DNA of 64,000 nt. Origin: Stenogyne calaminthoides. Its lineage: Eukaryota > Streptophyta > Magnoliopsida > Lamiales > Lamiaceae. A program made the translations under genes and the position numbers. A model generated the notes under the pieces. It was not told the DNA's origin. It did not search any database and saw only the letters and a program-made list of their open reading frames with translations. The DNA is taken from positions 24,598,804 through 24,662,803 of the forward strand of contig JBBCBC010000001.1 of the NCBI GenBank assembly GCA_037126765.1, written 5' to 3'. Below, one piece after another: positions 10,690-20,936 of this stretch (the stretch's first letter is position 1; each line of letters starts with the position of its first letter).

Positions 10690-12300
10690 TTTAAGTATAC
10701 TACAACACGTCTCGAGTAGTCCGTGACATCTAATGTCACCTACACGAACCTAATAATTTCTCCCACTTATACTCAAAGCAGTTAGCAACGGTCTTGACAC
10801 CCATTCCACTCACATGTCTCTCTCGAATGTATTGAGAGGCAGCGGGCGCTTTGTGAATGGATCTGCTAGGGTTTGTCCTCGAGCGCTATCTTTGCCACAT
10901 CTATATCTCCTCTCTTAACAATTTCTCGTATAAGATGTCTTTCCTTTAATGTGTTTGTTTGACTTCGTGGACTCTTGGTTCTCTTGAATTTGCAATCGCC
11001 TCTAGCGAGATATTGCTTAGACAAATTGAACACCATCCAAGTCCACTAAGAAGATCTAGAGCCCAATCGGTTCTTTCAACTGCTTCTGGCAAGAAGCTAC
11101 TTACCCGAGTCCCATGGTTGAGTCAGTGATGCATTTCTGCTTCACACTCGTCCATTTGATGGCTACACTTCCCAAATGGAAACACACTAATCGAGGCGGA
11201 TAATTTACGAATCTATATCGATTGGAAATCCGAGTCGATGTGGCCGATGGGGATTGGAGTATCGATGATAAATCAACATTCTATCCCGAGTTCTTTTCAG
11301 ACACTTCAGAATGTTTTTAACTGTCGTCCAATGCGCTTTCCCTGGGTTACTCTGATATCTTGCTACCATGCCTACGGCAAAGCATATATCCGGTCTCGTA
11401 CACAACAATGCATACATAAGGTTTCCGACAGCCGAAGCACAAGGAATACCTTTCATGTCATCTATCTCCTTTTCGTCTTAGGGAACATTTTCTTGGATAG
11501 ATGGATTCCAAGTCTGAAAGGTACGAATCCTTTCTTGGAATCTTGCATGTTGAATCGTTTAAAAAAAAAGTGTCTATGTATGAAACTTGCGATAACCCGA
11601 TCATCCTTTTCTGGCGATCTCGAGTTATCTTGATCCCAAGGATATATCCGGCTTTCCCTAAGTCTTTCATATCAAACTGTCTTGAAACCATGCCCTTACG
11701 TCTGATAATACCTTCACATCGTTCCCAATGATCACAATGTTATCTACGTATAGTACTAAGAATACCAATGCAGTTCCGATACGCTTCTTATACACACAAC
11801 TTAAAAACTTGTTTTGATCAAACCCATAAGACTTTATTACATGATCAAAACTTTGGTTCCAAGCTCTGGATGCCTGTTTGAGTCCGTAAATGGACCTCTT
11901 GAGCTTACAAACTTGGTGTTCTTGGCCTGTTTCAATGAAGCCTTGGGGTTGTTGCATATGGATCTCTCCATCAAGACTTCCGTTAAGGAAAGGCGTCTTG
12001 ACATCCATTTGCCATTTTCAAAGTCGAAAATCTTGTGACAATCGATAAGAGAATACAGATGGACTTAAGCATGGCTACTAGGCGAAAAAGTTTCCTCATA
12101 ATCGATCCCTTTTCTTTACGAGTATAACCTTTCGCCATTAGTCTTGCTTTAAAAGGTTTCAACCTTCACGTCCGATCCTCTTTTCCTCTTATATACCCAC
12201 TTGCATCTAATGGGTCTCGACCCCATTAAGTGGTTCGACTAGCTCCCACATTCTATTATGAAACATAGAACCCATTTTGGTTTTCATTCTTTGTTTTGCG
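10690..12300 (-). pseudogene. Element D reverse transcriptase and RNase H, broken
   Basis: The RT part shows VWELVEP-like and MDVKTPFLNGSLDGEI motifs, then CKLKRSIYGLKQASRAWNQ and LYVDNIVIIGND. The catalytic box reads YVDN where active Copia enzymes have YVDD, a GAC-to-AAC change that should abolish polymerisation. The RNase H-proximal part shows ASAVGNLMYALLCTRPDICF and HWTTVKNILKCLKRT at 11205-11456, and degraded RNase H sequence reaches about 10690. Reading frames switch several times near 11457, 11690 and 12010. The enzyme would copy element RNA into DNA in the virus-like particle, but this copy is dead. Confidence 0.88.
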
Positions 12301-12318
12301 AGAATCAGCATCCTTATC

Positions 12319-13451
12319 TTAGAGTGCCTCGTCATATGTCCATGGAGTGCGATTCCGGGAATCAAGTCCGAGGACTCTCCTATTCCCATGAATCTCTCGA
12401 GGGCTGTCTAACAACCCTCCCACTATGACTAGACTCGGTTGTGAAAATGTATCGTTTGGTATATCATCTAAAATGCGATCGGCCTTTGAGGTTTGCCCTC
12501 TAATCTCTTTTAAGGTAATCTCACTTCTGGGTTTTCTTTGGTTCATATAGTCTTCTTCCAAAAATCTAAAGTGGGTGCGGATGATCACCTTTTGATCTTC
12601 GGGATTATAGAACATACACCCTTTTGTTCCCTCGGGGTATCCTACAAACAACCTTAATTACGATCGAGGATCCAATTCTGGGTTTCCTTTTCCAACACGT
12701 GGGCGGACACCCCAAAAGTTCTCATGTGTCTCATACTAGGCTTGGCGCCCGGGTCCACAATTCTTTGGGAGTTTTGGGAACCGATTTGGATAGCACCAAG
12801 TTCAGAATGTAAGTAGCTGTTTTCCAAGTTATGACCCCAGAACGACTCGGAAAGATCCGCATAACTCATCATTGATCTAACCATTTCCAAAAGAATTATG
12901 TTGCTTCGCTCTGCAAACCCCGTTTTGTTGAGGGTTAAGGTCTTGATGTCGGATACAATCCTTCATCGGATAAGTAGTTCAAAAACTCATCGGCCGAGGT
13001 ATTTGCCTCCACGATCGGATCGTAGAGACTTGATCGTTTTTCCATATGATTCTCTCGCTTGAGCCTTAAATTCTTAGAATTTCTCAAAGGTCTCGATTCA
13101 TGCTTCATAAGGAAAATGTACCTTGAGTAATCATCAATAAAATTACTCATAACCTCCTCTTGCTTTGGTTGACATTGGACTACATACATCTGTGTGAACG
13201 ATCTCTAACACTTCTTTGGCCCTATTCCCCTTGGCTCCAAATGCCCTCTTGGTCATATTACCCTCCAAACATGATTCGCAGGTTGGAATCGATTCAACTT
13301 GGAGACGCTCCAGTGAACCATCTTTCACCAACCTTTGGATCCTCTTTGGATTTATATGACCTAATCTTAGATGCCAAAGAAGTGTCTCGTTCACGTCGAT
13401 GAACGTTTTTTTTTTTTCTCGAAAGCTTGATTGATGTGTTATAGGATACAT
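12319..13451 (-). pseudogene. Element D integrase, broken
   Basis: The GAG-pre-integrase region at 13143-13451 contains LLWHLRLGHINPKRIQ and CESCLEGNMTKR, the His/Cys zinc-binding module, followed by VLEIVHTDVCSPM, which holds the first catalytic Asp. Core segments at 12935-13189 (FIDDYSRYIFLMKHES) and 12654-12890 follow in other frames. The C-terminal part at 12319-12651 shows FVGYPEGTKGCMFYNP and FLEEDYMN. At least three frame changes separate these pieces. Confidence 0.85.
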
Positions 13452-13800
13452 TTAAATGAGTGGTGTGCCGCGATTAATTGTATAGAGATTTTCCATCAAT
13501 GTCCCGTAACAGATACACTCATCATTTAAAAAATGATGTCATTCTTATTAGAAGAAACTTAGTGTCCTTTAATCAAATTTTAGAAACTGAAAGTGAATTC
13601 TTTCTAAAACTGGGAACACAAAGATAATCTAAAAAAAAAACTTTATCTTCAAAAGATAGGTGCACTTCTCCCCTTTGCTTTAATCGCTACTCATGTAGCA
13701 TTGCAATGTCTGCTTACTTGCGTAGTATTGCAATAATCGTTACTACTTAGTAGCATTGCAATATCTGCCCGCCTTACGTAGCATTGCAATGTCTTCTACT

Positions 13801-14460
13801 TTAAATAACGTTGCCCGGTGTGATGAGGATCTCACTCCCACTACGTTGCGGATCATTTAGAACCCGTGAAACCAACATGATTAGTGGATCTCGTATCAAC
13901 CACCCACGAATGAGAAGTATCGCCGCTAAACAAGTTTCAACAACTAGTGTGTGAGAATTACCTTTCTTTTCCGTCCCTTTTTGGGGGTTGGAACAGCCAA
14001 GACCTCCATTGTCCTCTCTCACCGCACTTAAGCACTTCTTCTTTGGATTTTCCTTGACCTGACAAGCATTCCTCATCTTACCATTGCCCTTGGCAACATT
14101 GAGTTTCATTGCTTATGGCCTTTGGTCCTCTTCTTTATCTTGCCTACCCTTGGCCTAGAAAGATGAAGATGGAGACCACTTGCCGTCAAAGCTTGAGTTT
14201 GGTGCCTCTTCATCATTTCTGCGAGACCAAAAAGCTTGCAACAAATTAGCTAGCGAGGCCAAAATGCTCAAAAAAACTTTTTGCAGAGAGAGTGAAGTAC
14301 CAAATTCATCCGAGTCTCTAGATCATAATCTTTTCGAGAATCTCAAGTTTGTTCGGATGTGCCATGTATTTTGAGGGCGTAATCCCTTACGGGTTTGCCC
14401 TCCACCATTTTCAAATAAGACATCTCTCATGAAGGTGATCCGACGAGTCCGCGTGTTTTG
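13801..14460 (-). pseudogene. Element D protease and C-terminal gag remnant
   Basis: On the minus strand a degraded UBN2-type gag end is recognisable, with VEGKPVRDYALK near 14390 and LETRMNLVLHSLCK near 14310. It is followed by a Lys-rich stretch (14030-14109) and a protease-like SWVVDTRSTNHV near 13880-13920, where the usual DTG/DSG active site reads DTR. Frames are too broken to join. The N-terminal half of gag appears to be missing. Confidence 0.6.
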
Positions 14461-16096
14461 ACTTCGTCGGTTGGCTCATCGATTTTTGTGTGTCAAAATC
14501 CACTCGTGCTTTTGTGCGATTAGGACAATTATAATTTTCAATCAATATATAGTTTCCATACATATTGTATTGACTTTAAGTATAATAACAATGGATTAAA
14601 AAAGTAACGACATCTTTGAATCGAAATAAATAACTATATGCAATAAGACAAGTATATCACAAGATTCGATCACATGCATCATATTTAAAATCTCAAAAAA
14701 ATATGAACAATGCATCGACCAACATCTCAAAAGCAGTTTAAATAAGCCACGTTGGGTGGGTCATTATTTAAACACATTCAAGCGAGTTACAAACAAGAAC
14801 AATTACAAACCTTTAATATCCAGTTAATAGTTGGCTCCCCACTTGACCAATATAAAATTAGCGGGGACTCTCAGAAGTATATGCATATCAATTTTATACC
14901 TAAGTAATAACCATGATTAAATACATGATTATTATTTAAACTTTCATCGAGCCTCGTTGGGAGGGTCATAAATAAGCCACTAGTAATAACCCACAATCAT
15001 CCGTTTGGAATTCATTCATGTGAAACCTATCTTTTGACCGTCCTGGTTGGGGAATTTCTCCAAAAGAATTCACAAATAAATAAATCATGGAGGTCAAAAT
15101 TAATTCAATTTTATTATCCTAATAAAATTGTCAATTAATTATTTAAACATACTTAGTTTTGTAGGTGAGATTTTTCCATTTGGCAACCCTCATGCAAACA
15201 CATTTAAACAAATTAAATAAAGCATAAGATAGCACAAATAAATCAAGCAAAACAGAAAAATAAACATATTGGGCACAAATTATCCAATTGTCATGGTTTG
15301 ATTTTTCTTGGCTTGATCTTGAAGAAACATGTCTCGAATTTCTCCCACTCGTTCGTCTCGAAAAAAATACTTAAGTCTCGAACACACCACGCCCAGCGGC
15401 TTCGCGGCCAATGATGCACGCCAATCCGGCCGGCCGCTTGCCTAGGACAACCTCGGCACTTGCCCGTGGCCACGCCCGCTTGATGCCTCGCTGACGCGGT
15501 AGGTGTCGTCGGCGTCCAGCGAGATCTCGGCGGCGGCAAGACATCCGCCATCAAGCATCGCGCGCCTTCGCCTTCGCTTGCCTCCGCCTCGCCAGCGTCT
15601 CCGCCTCTTCGTCTGTAGCGCCCCGCTTGCGTCCGCCCGTCACTTCGGCACTGGGCGCGCACCGCTTTGTCTTTAGGCCCTCATCTCGTCTTGGCGCTTC
15701 GGCCTTGGCCTGCTACCCTGCGCCCAAAGCGTGCCGGCCTGCGCCCAGCGCCGCCTCACGCTTTGGTTACGGATTTAGTCCTTTAATTCTTTTCGTCTCT
15801 TTCGTTCCGATCCGGTTACAATTTATTTACAAAAAATAAATAAACCTAGATCTAGACTAGTCTATCACATTGATCAAATCAAACAAATCCTAGTCTACTC
15901 GTGGATTTTCTCCGCGAGGCAAAAACAAATCCGAACGAATCAATTAAAAAACCACGGTTTATATGCATGCAAAATAAAACATTAAAATCCATGACAATTG
16001 GATACCGCAAAAGCAGATCTAACGGTTCTACTATCCAATTTCAAATTTAATGTCCACGAATTAAATTACAATTTAAAAAATTGAGTCAAAAACAAA
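14461..16096 (-). other. Element D leader / deleted gag region with a GC-rich block
   Basis: No coding domain is recognisable. The part at 14700-15080 has imperfect repeats of a CGTTGGGTGGGTCAT-type motif. The segment at about 15380-15775 is strikingly GC-rich against an AT-rich background and has GCC/CGC-rich low complexity. Frames in it have no recognisable domain. It lies where a 5' leader and the start of gag would be, so it may be leader sequence or captured DNA. Confidence 0.5.
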
Positions 16097-16107
16097 GCTC
16101 GATACCG
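16097..16107 (-). other. Primer-binding site of element D (altered)
   Basis: Two bases inside the 5' LTR the minus strand reads CGGTATCGAGC. The usual plant site is TGGTATCAGAGC, complementary to initiator Met-tRNA. The difference includes the CAGAG-to-CGAG type of change seen elsewhere in the window. Confidence 0.7.
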
Positions 16108-16109
16108 AT

Positions 16110-17942
16110 TGTTGGGGAATGTTTCGCACAGATCTATTCGGGGTGAATATTTAAATACAAATTTAATTCATTAATTATTACTAGCATGAATTAATCCTAT
16201 ATTAATTCAAATAATAATTGCAACAACTTATCATGCATATAAAAAGCCACGTAAAACCTACGCATGCGGAATCTACGGGTTTACGTGAACGTACCTCTCG
16301 GGATGGCAGTGGCTTTGGTCGGACGGACTAACCAAAAGGACTTCCCAAGTATTCCCTTAGCCCTTGCTCGACAATCCGGTGGAAGGATACTCGTGAACAA
16401 TTAACAAAAGGAAAAAATAAACTTTGTTGCACCACTTATGTGGATTTGCTAATATTTCCAGCACATGGAATTGTACTTGGGAATGAACTAATCATCCCCT
16501 ATTTTTAAGAGGAGGTTGGTCGAAATTTTTAGTGATTTTTCAATGTGGGAAAAGACTTTTCTTGGTCACCAAGAAATCTTGAATATATCCCATTTTTCTT
16601 TTCGCATAATTAAAATATTCCACAAAATTCCACCTCCTCTATTTTATGGCATTATTTTCGAAAATTTGAGGATGCAAGAATCCAAGATTTGGATCTTCTT
16701 GAATTTATGAGATATTCTTGTATTTCAAGAAATACATATCTTCCATAATATCTTTTCAAGAAAATCAAGAAAATCTTTCTTGCCCTCTATTTTCAAAATT
16801 TCGAAATATCACTATGAATAACCAAGTGGGAGATTTCTTGAATTTAATGAGATAATCTTGTATTCCAAGAATACATATCTTCATTCCATAACAAAATTCA
16901 AAGAAAATCTTTCTCCCTCTTTTATCCATAATATTCGAAAAATTAGAGGAAATATAAGCAACAATATTTATTTTATTTTAATCACATTTTCAGTTATTGG
17001 ACTATATGTTGGGCTACTCAGGGGGCCTTTAGGAGAATTAAGATTGGACCTTCTAATGGACCTTGAATATGTAATATTGAGCCACAATATAATTCAAGCC
17101 CATAAATATTAATTAATCCCACTACATAATTAATATTGCACCATCCATCTTAACCCATATTACAGTCAATATGGCTCCCGATCATTATTTCCCGTGTTTA
17201 AGATTATCTAGCCCATTAATTAATTCAAGCCACTGAAATAGCTTTCCGTTAATTAATATCTTTTGTCCTTGGTCGAGGAACGGTTCAACATTATTATCCA
17301 TACCGGAAACTAATTCCACTTGCAAGATTTGGTATGATAAAACTTATGAACCTCCCAAGGGGGCAAATCAAGCAAGCGTACTTGCACACGATTCTTCGTA
17401 TTAAATCTTAGCAATCACATGTGACCAATAATATTACCCAAGATAAAAAGTATTGAATCTCTCTTTGATTCGCTACCCATGATAAGTCAAAGCAATAGTT
17501 ACGTGATCCTATTTAAGGGACGAAGGTTAAGAAACAACGAACCACTGAGGTCTAATTCTTCCTTGTTCAGTTCTGAAGAATTTATCCTCCTGTAGGTCCT
17601 ATTCAGCGCATCAGTCATGCACTAGTGTAATCTCTTGGTCAAGACAAACCAATCTGAGCCTTACACCTCAACCTTTCGCGATGGTTGTTCATTTCCATCT
17701 AGGTCGTGAATGGCGTACTTTTAGTTACAAGGGACTGCTAATTTAATCTTTTGTGATCGGGTATCACTAAATTAACTACAGTGTAACACGTACGAATTAT
17801 TGAACAGTTATGCAGTAAATATATATAACATTCAATCATATTTAAAGCATCAGTGATAAACAATTTTTTTCAGTAAATAAGTCTGAAAATTCAGTTTCGA
17901 TTATACAAAGTAAAAAGCATACTTTTCAGTATAATCCCAACA
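16110..17942 (-). repeat. 5' LTR of element D
   Basis: This 1,833-bp right LTR is 5' in element orientation. Its TATA position (16500-16507) reads TATTTTTA on plus, so the minus-strand box is TAAAAATA rather than TATAAATA as in the 3' LTR. That probably weakens transcription of this copy. Confidence 0.95.
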
Positions 17943-18044
17943 AGATAGTCTCAGGTGAGGCGGGGTATAATTTGGGCATTGACGCTTTAACACTTTAGAA
18001 GGGGTGAGTTTTGATTGGTGCTAGGTTGTACACCGTCTCATACT

Positions 18045-18359
18045 GTAGCGCCCCAAAACTGGTGCCACTTACTTAGGGAAAAGTCAACTGAGGTTTAAAT
18101 AATTTTATACTTAAACCGATTAGAGCGGAAGACAACATCATAAAACACGAGTCTTTTTTTATTTAATTTAAGTGCCTAATCATGCTTGTGCCTAAATCGT
18201 GTCTTGCCTACATTTCTAAGTCAAACACTTACTTAAATAAGACAATTCCAAGAGTAAGTTAACGTGCACATAAATATTTTATAAATAAGTGTTAAAGGGT
18301 TGACATACTATCCTTGACGTCCTTACATAATTAAAATCTATAATTTAAGTCATATTAAT
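18045..18359. mobile_element. Old LTR-like DNA, left part (host of element B)
   Basis: A TGTAGCGCCCC start resembles LTR termini of plant Ty3/Gypsy chromoviruses. The following AT-rich non-coding sequence is cut by element B at 18360 and resumes at 33146. I find neither a matching end nor a target duplication, so the assignment is tentative. The 97 bases before it (17948-18044) show nothing recognisable. Confidence 0.3.
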
Positions 18360-20466
18360 TGTTGGTCCCGGTGCAAACGAGTCTTACACGTGTATGGGGG
18401 GGGAATACACGTGTTCAGTGTTTTTAAAACTTTTTCTTACTGAGGTCAGCTTGGGTCAGATAATCCTGAAGATTAGGTTCTGAGAAGCACAAATCCCTCT
18501 GAGTCAAAGTCTACTGAGACAGTGATCCTGAGCTGCTTTCAGATACCTCAGATAATCCCAACTGAGTCCTGAGTATCAGAGATCCCGAGTTTCTTGGATC
18601 AGATAACTAACTTACTGAACCCTCAGAAGAGTAAGTTCAGATTGGTAACTATCTGTTCTAGCTACTCAGATGTGCGGAATGGTTGGCCCTTAGTTTATAC
18701 TCGTTTTAAGCTTTGCTGAAAACCTTCCTGAATGGAATAGTGATTAAGCTGTGATTCAGTTATGAAACTTCAGTGGATTGATTCCAACTGAATATCAGTG
18801 AAAAATATGCTTTCAAATTCGAGTCAATGCAACAGTTAAGCACAGATAAAGAAAGCAATAAACAACACAGCAATTTATAGTGGTTCAGTGACTCAAGCTC
18901 CTACGTCCACTCTCTCGGATCCTCTGAGAAATTCACTAATCACTTCTGAGCTTTCTGATTACCTCGCGTAGTTTACTTACTCAACTCGGCCCTGAGCTTT
19001 CTGACTACTCCACGTAGTTTACTTACTCAACCCGACCTTGAGTTTTCTGACTACCTCCGTAGTTTGCTAACTCAAACACAAACAAGCTTTCAGACTACCT
19101 CTGTAGCTTACTAACTTCTCCTCTAGAGTTTTCTGACTACTCCACGTAGTTTACTAACTCTTTACAACTCTTCTCACCAACAAACACACTCCAACTACCT
19201 TCTCAAGGGTTTGGGGTTTCTAGGTTGGTTTCCAACTAGGATGAGATATCCTTTACAATAAAGCACAATGCAAAGGGTTAGGATATCTCGACTAAGCTTT
19301 GGATAAATCTTATCAAGCTAGACTTAGTTTAGTGAGCTCTCTTCAATATAGAAGCACTTGGGAAATTCTAAGTTTTTCGAGTGCTTTAACTTTTGCGATA
19401 ATAAGTTTGAGCTCTTGAGTTGCATATAAATTTTCCGTAACCTTACAATGTAGAGGGTCACCAGTATTTATAGGCATACACCAAGGTCACTCTTGAAAAC
19501 TATCCGTTGGAGAGATAGCTTCGTGAGTTTCCTCTTATGGTGTGTGAGGAACGGCTATATTTAGGGTTTGAAACTCCCTAACACGTTTTAGGCAATAGCC
19601 TTTCATGTAGCCGATCTTCACTTTTTTGCGATCTGGAACTTTTGTACATCGACATCTTTTTTCGGCGACACATCCTTTGTCGATTATCGATGTTATGCGA
19701 TCTTTGTCTTCCTCTTTTGACTTTTGTCTCCGATTAAAAGGTAGACACCTTCAACGGCTCTTTTGGTTACAAACTTTGAGTTTGATATAACGTTAACAAC
19801 ACTTCTGACTTAGTTCCTTTTGTCTGCATTTGAATGTCTTGGCAAATATCTATTTTCTAAGGAATCGCGATCTTCTCGATGTTGCATCCTTGGATAGATA
19901 TATTGATTGCCTCGGAACATTCGGGGTTTATCTTGAGCATTCGATGCATTCTGAGAGTCTTGATAATTCTTGTGCCTTGATATTCTTGATCTTGATCTTG
20001 ATCTTGATCTTGCGTCTTGAGTCTTGAGGTCTTCATAGTCTTGGCGTCTTACGAGTCTTGAGTCTTACGAGTCTTCTGAGATATCTTGGCCCGATATCTT
20101 TGAGTCTTCATCTTTGAGTCTTGATTCCTCGATATCATCTTTTGAGTCTTGATATCTCGATTTCCTGCTTGAGTCTTGAGATACTCGATTTCTCCTTTGA
20201 GTCTTGATTCTCGATTTCTAGTAGGTCTTCAGAAACTTAAGTTTCATACTGAAACTTCAGTTTCTTTAGAAACATACTGAGTTCTTCAGAGTTTTCAGAA
20301 CCTATCCCGATTTATATCTGCGACTATACATTTTGCGAGATAACATCACGAATACTCTAAAAAAAATCTGACTCAACTATCAAGATCATTACGAACATGT
20401 CATACTCGGGGGGTTTTGGGATCTTAATCAAAATCATATATCTTTTATTAAATTCATCTCCCAACA
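18360..20466 (-). repeat. 3' LTR of element B
   Basis: This is the 2,107-bp left LTR. A minus-strand TATAAATA lies at 19465-19472. Runs of CTTGATCTTGATCTTGATCTT and GAGTCTTGA-type repeats occupy 19980-20230. The first ~1.2 kb agrees closely with element C's LTR, whereas the rest shows many CAG/CTG replacements. Confidence 0.95.
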
Positions 20467-20483
20467 ATTTCCCCCTTTTTGAT
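20467..20483 (-). other. Polypurine tract of element B
   Basis: The minus strand reads CATCAAAAAGGGGGAAAT directly before the 3' LTR. Two more purine tracts on minus, at 20573-20582 and 20691-20700, lie further inside. Multiple tracts have been described in Sireviruses. Confidence 0.75.
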
Positions 20484-20936
20484 GATGCAAAAACCTATCT
20501 TGTTACAAACATATAACCTATACTCGGGTTTGATTTATCCTATTACAAGATTGGTTAACAATTTTCAACAATCTTCCCCCTTCAATGATGAGTTTCCCAA
20601 CAATTTCAGAGGGTCTCCCAACAATTAATCATTCAATAATTTCTTCAGTAATGAATCTTCTTAATAGTTCATTGCTAAATACTTAAACAATTTCCCCCAT
20701 AAACAATTAATTCAGAGACATTCATTCAGGCATATCAAATATAAAAGACATGTAAATAAGATAATGAGATATTATCTTTTGAGCATAAATGATAAATCTT
20801 CATTGATGATTGGTTTGAGTTACAGATTACAATGAGTTTATCAACAAAATCAAAAAGACAAAAATTTAAAGATTACAGAATCTTCTGAGTCTTCAGTCTT
20901 CAGTCTTCAGATTTTGGCTCTTCAGTCTTCTGCTCT
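20484..20936. other. Non-coding 3' region of element B
   Basis: AT-rich sequence lies between the ORF-X stop and the polypurine tract. It contains two extra polypurine-like motifs and no coding signal. Confidence 0.6.

Larger units (their letters stand above)
8821..17942 (-). mobile_element. Element D: Ty1/Copia LTR retrotransposon, degenerate
   Basis: Two ~1.84-kb LTRs (TGTTGGGG...AATCCCAACA) flank a 5.4-kb interior, and a perfect 5-bp duplication AGATA sits at 8816-8820 and 17943-17947. On the minus strand the order is 5' LTR, Met-tRNA-type primer site, long leader, gag remnant, protease, integrase, RT, RNase H, polypurine tract, 3' LTR. Integrase before RT makes it Copia. All coding domains are broken by many stops and frameshifts. 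Two further LTRs of the same family lie at 49042-50886 and 63748 onward. Confidence 0.95.

Noticed and set aside
15291..15839. Protein genes in the GC-rich block of element D
   Set aside because: Frames on both strands are low-complexity Arg/Ala/Pro sequence produced by GC content; no domain or conserved start.
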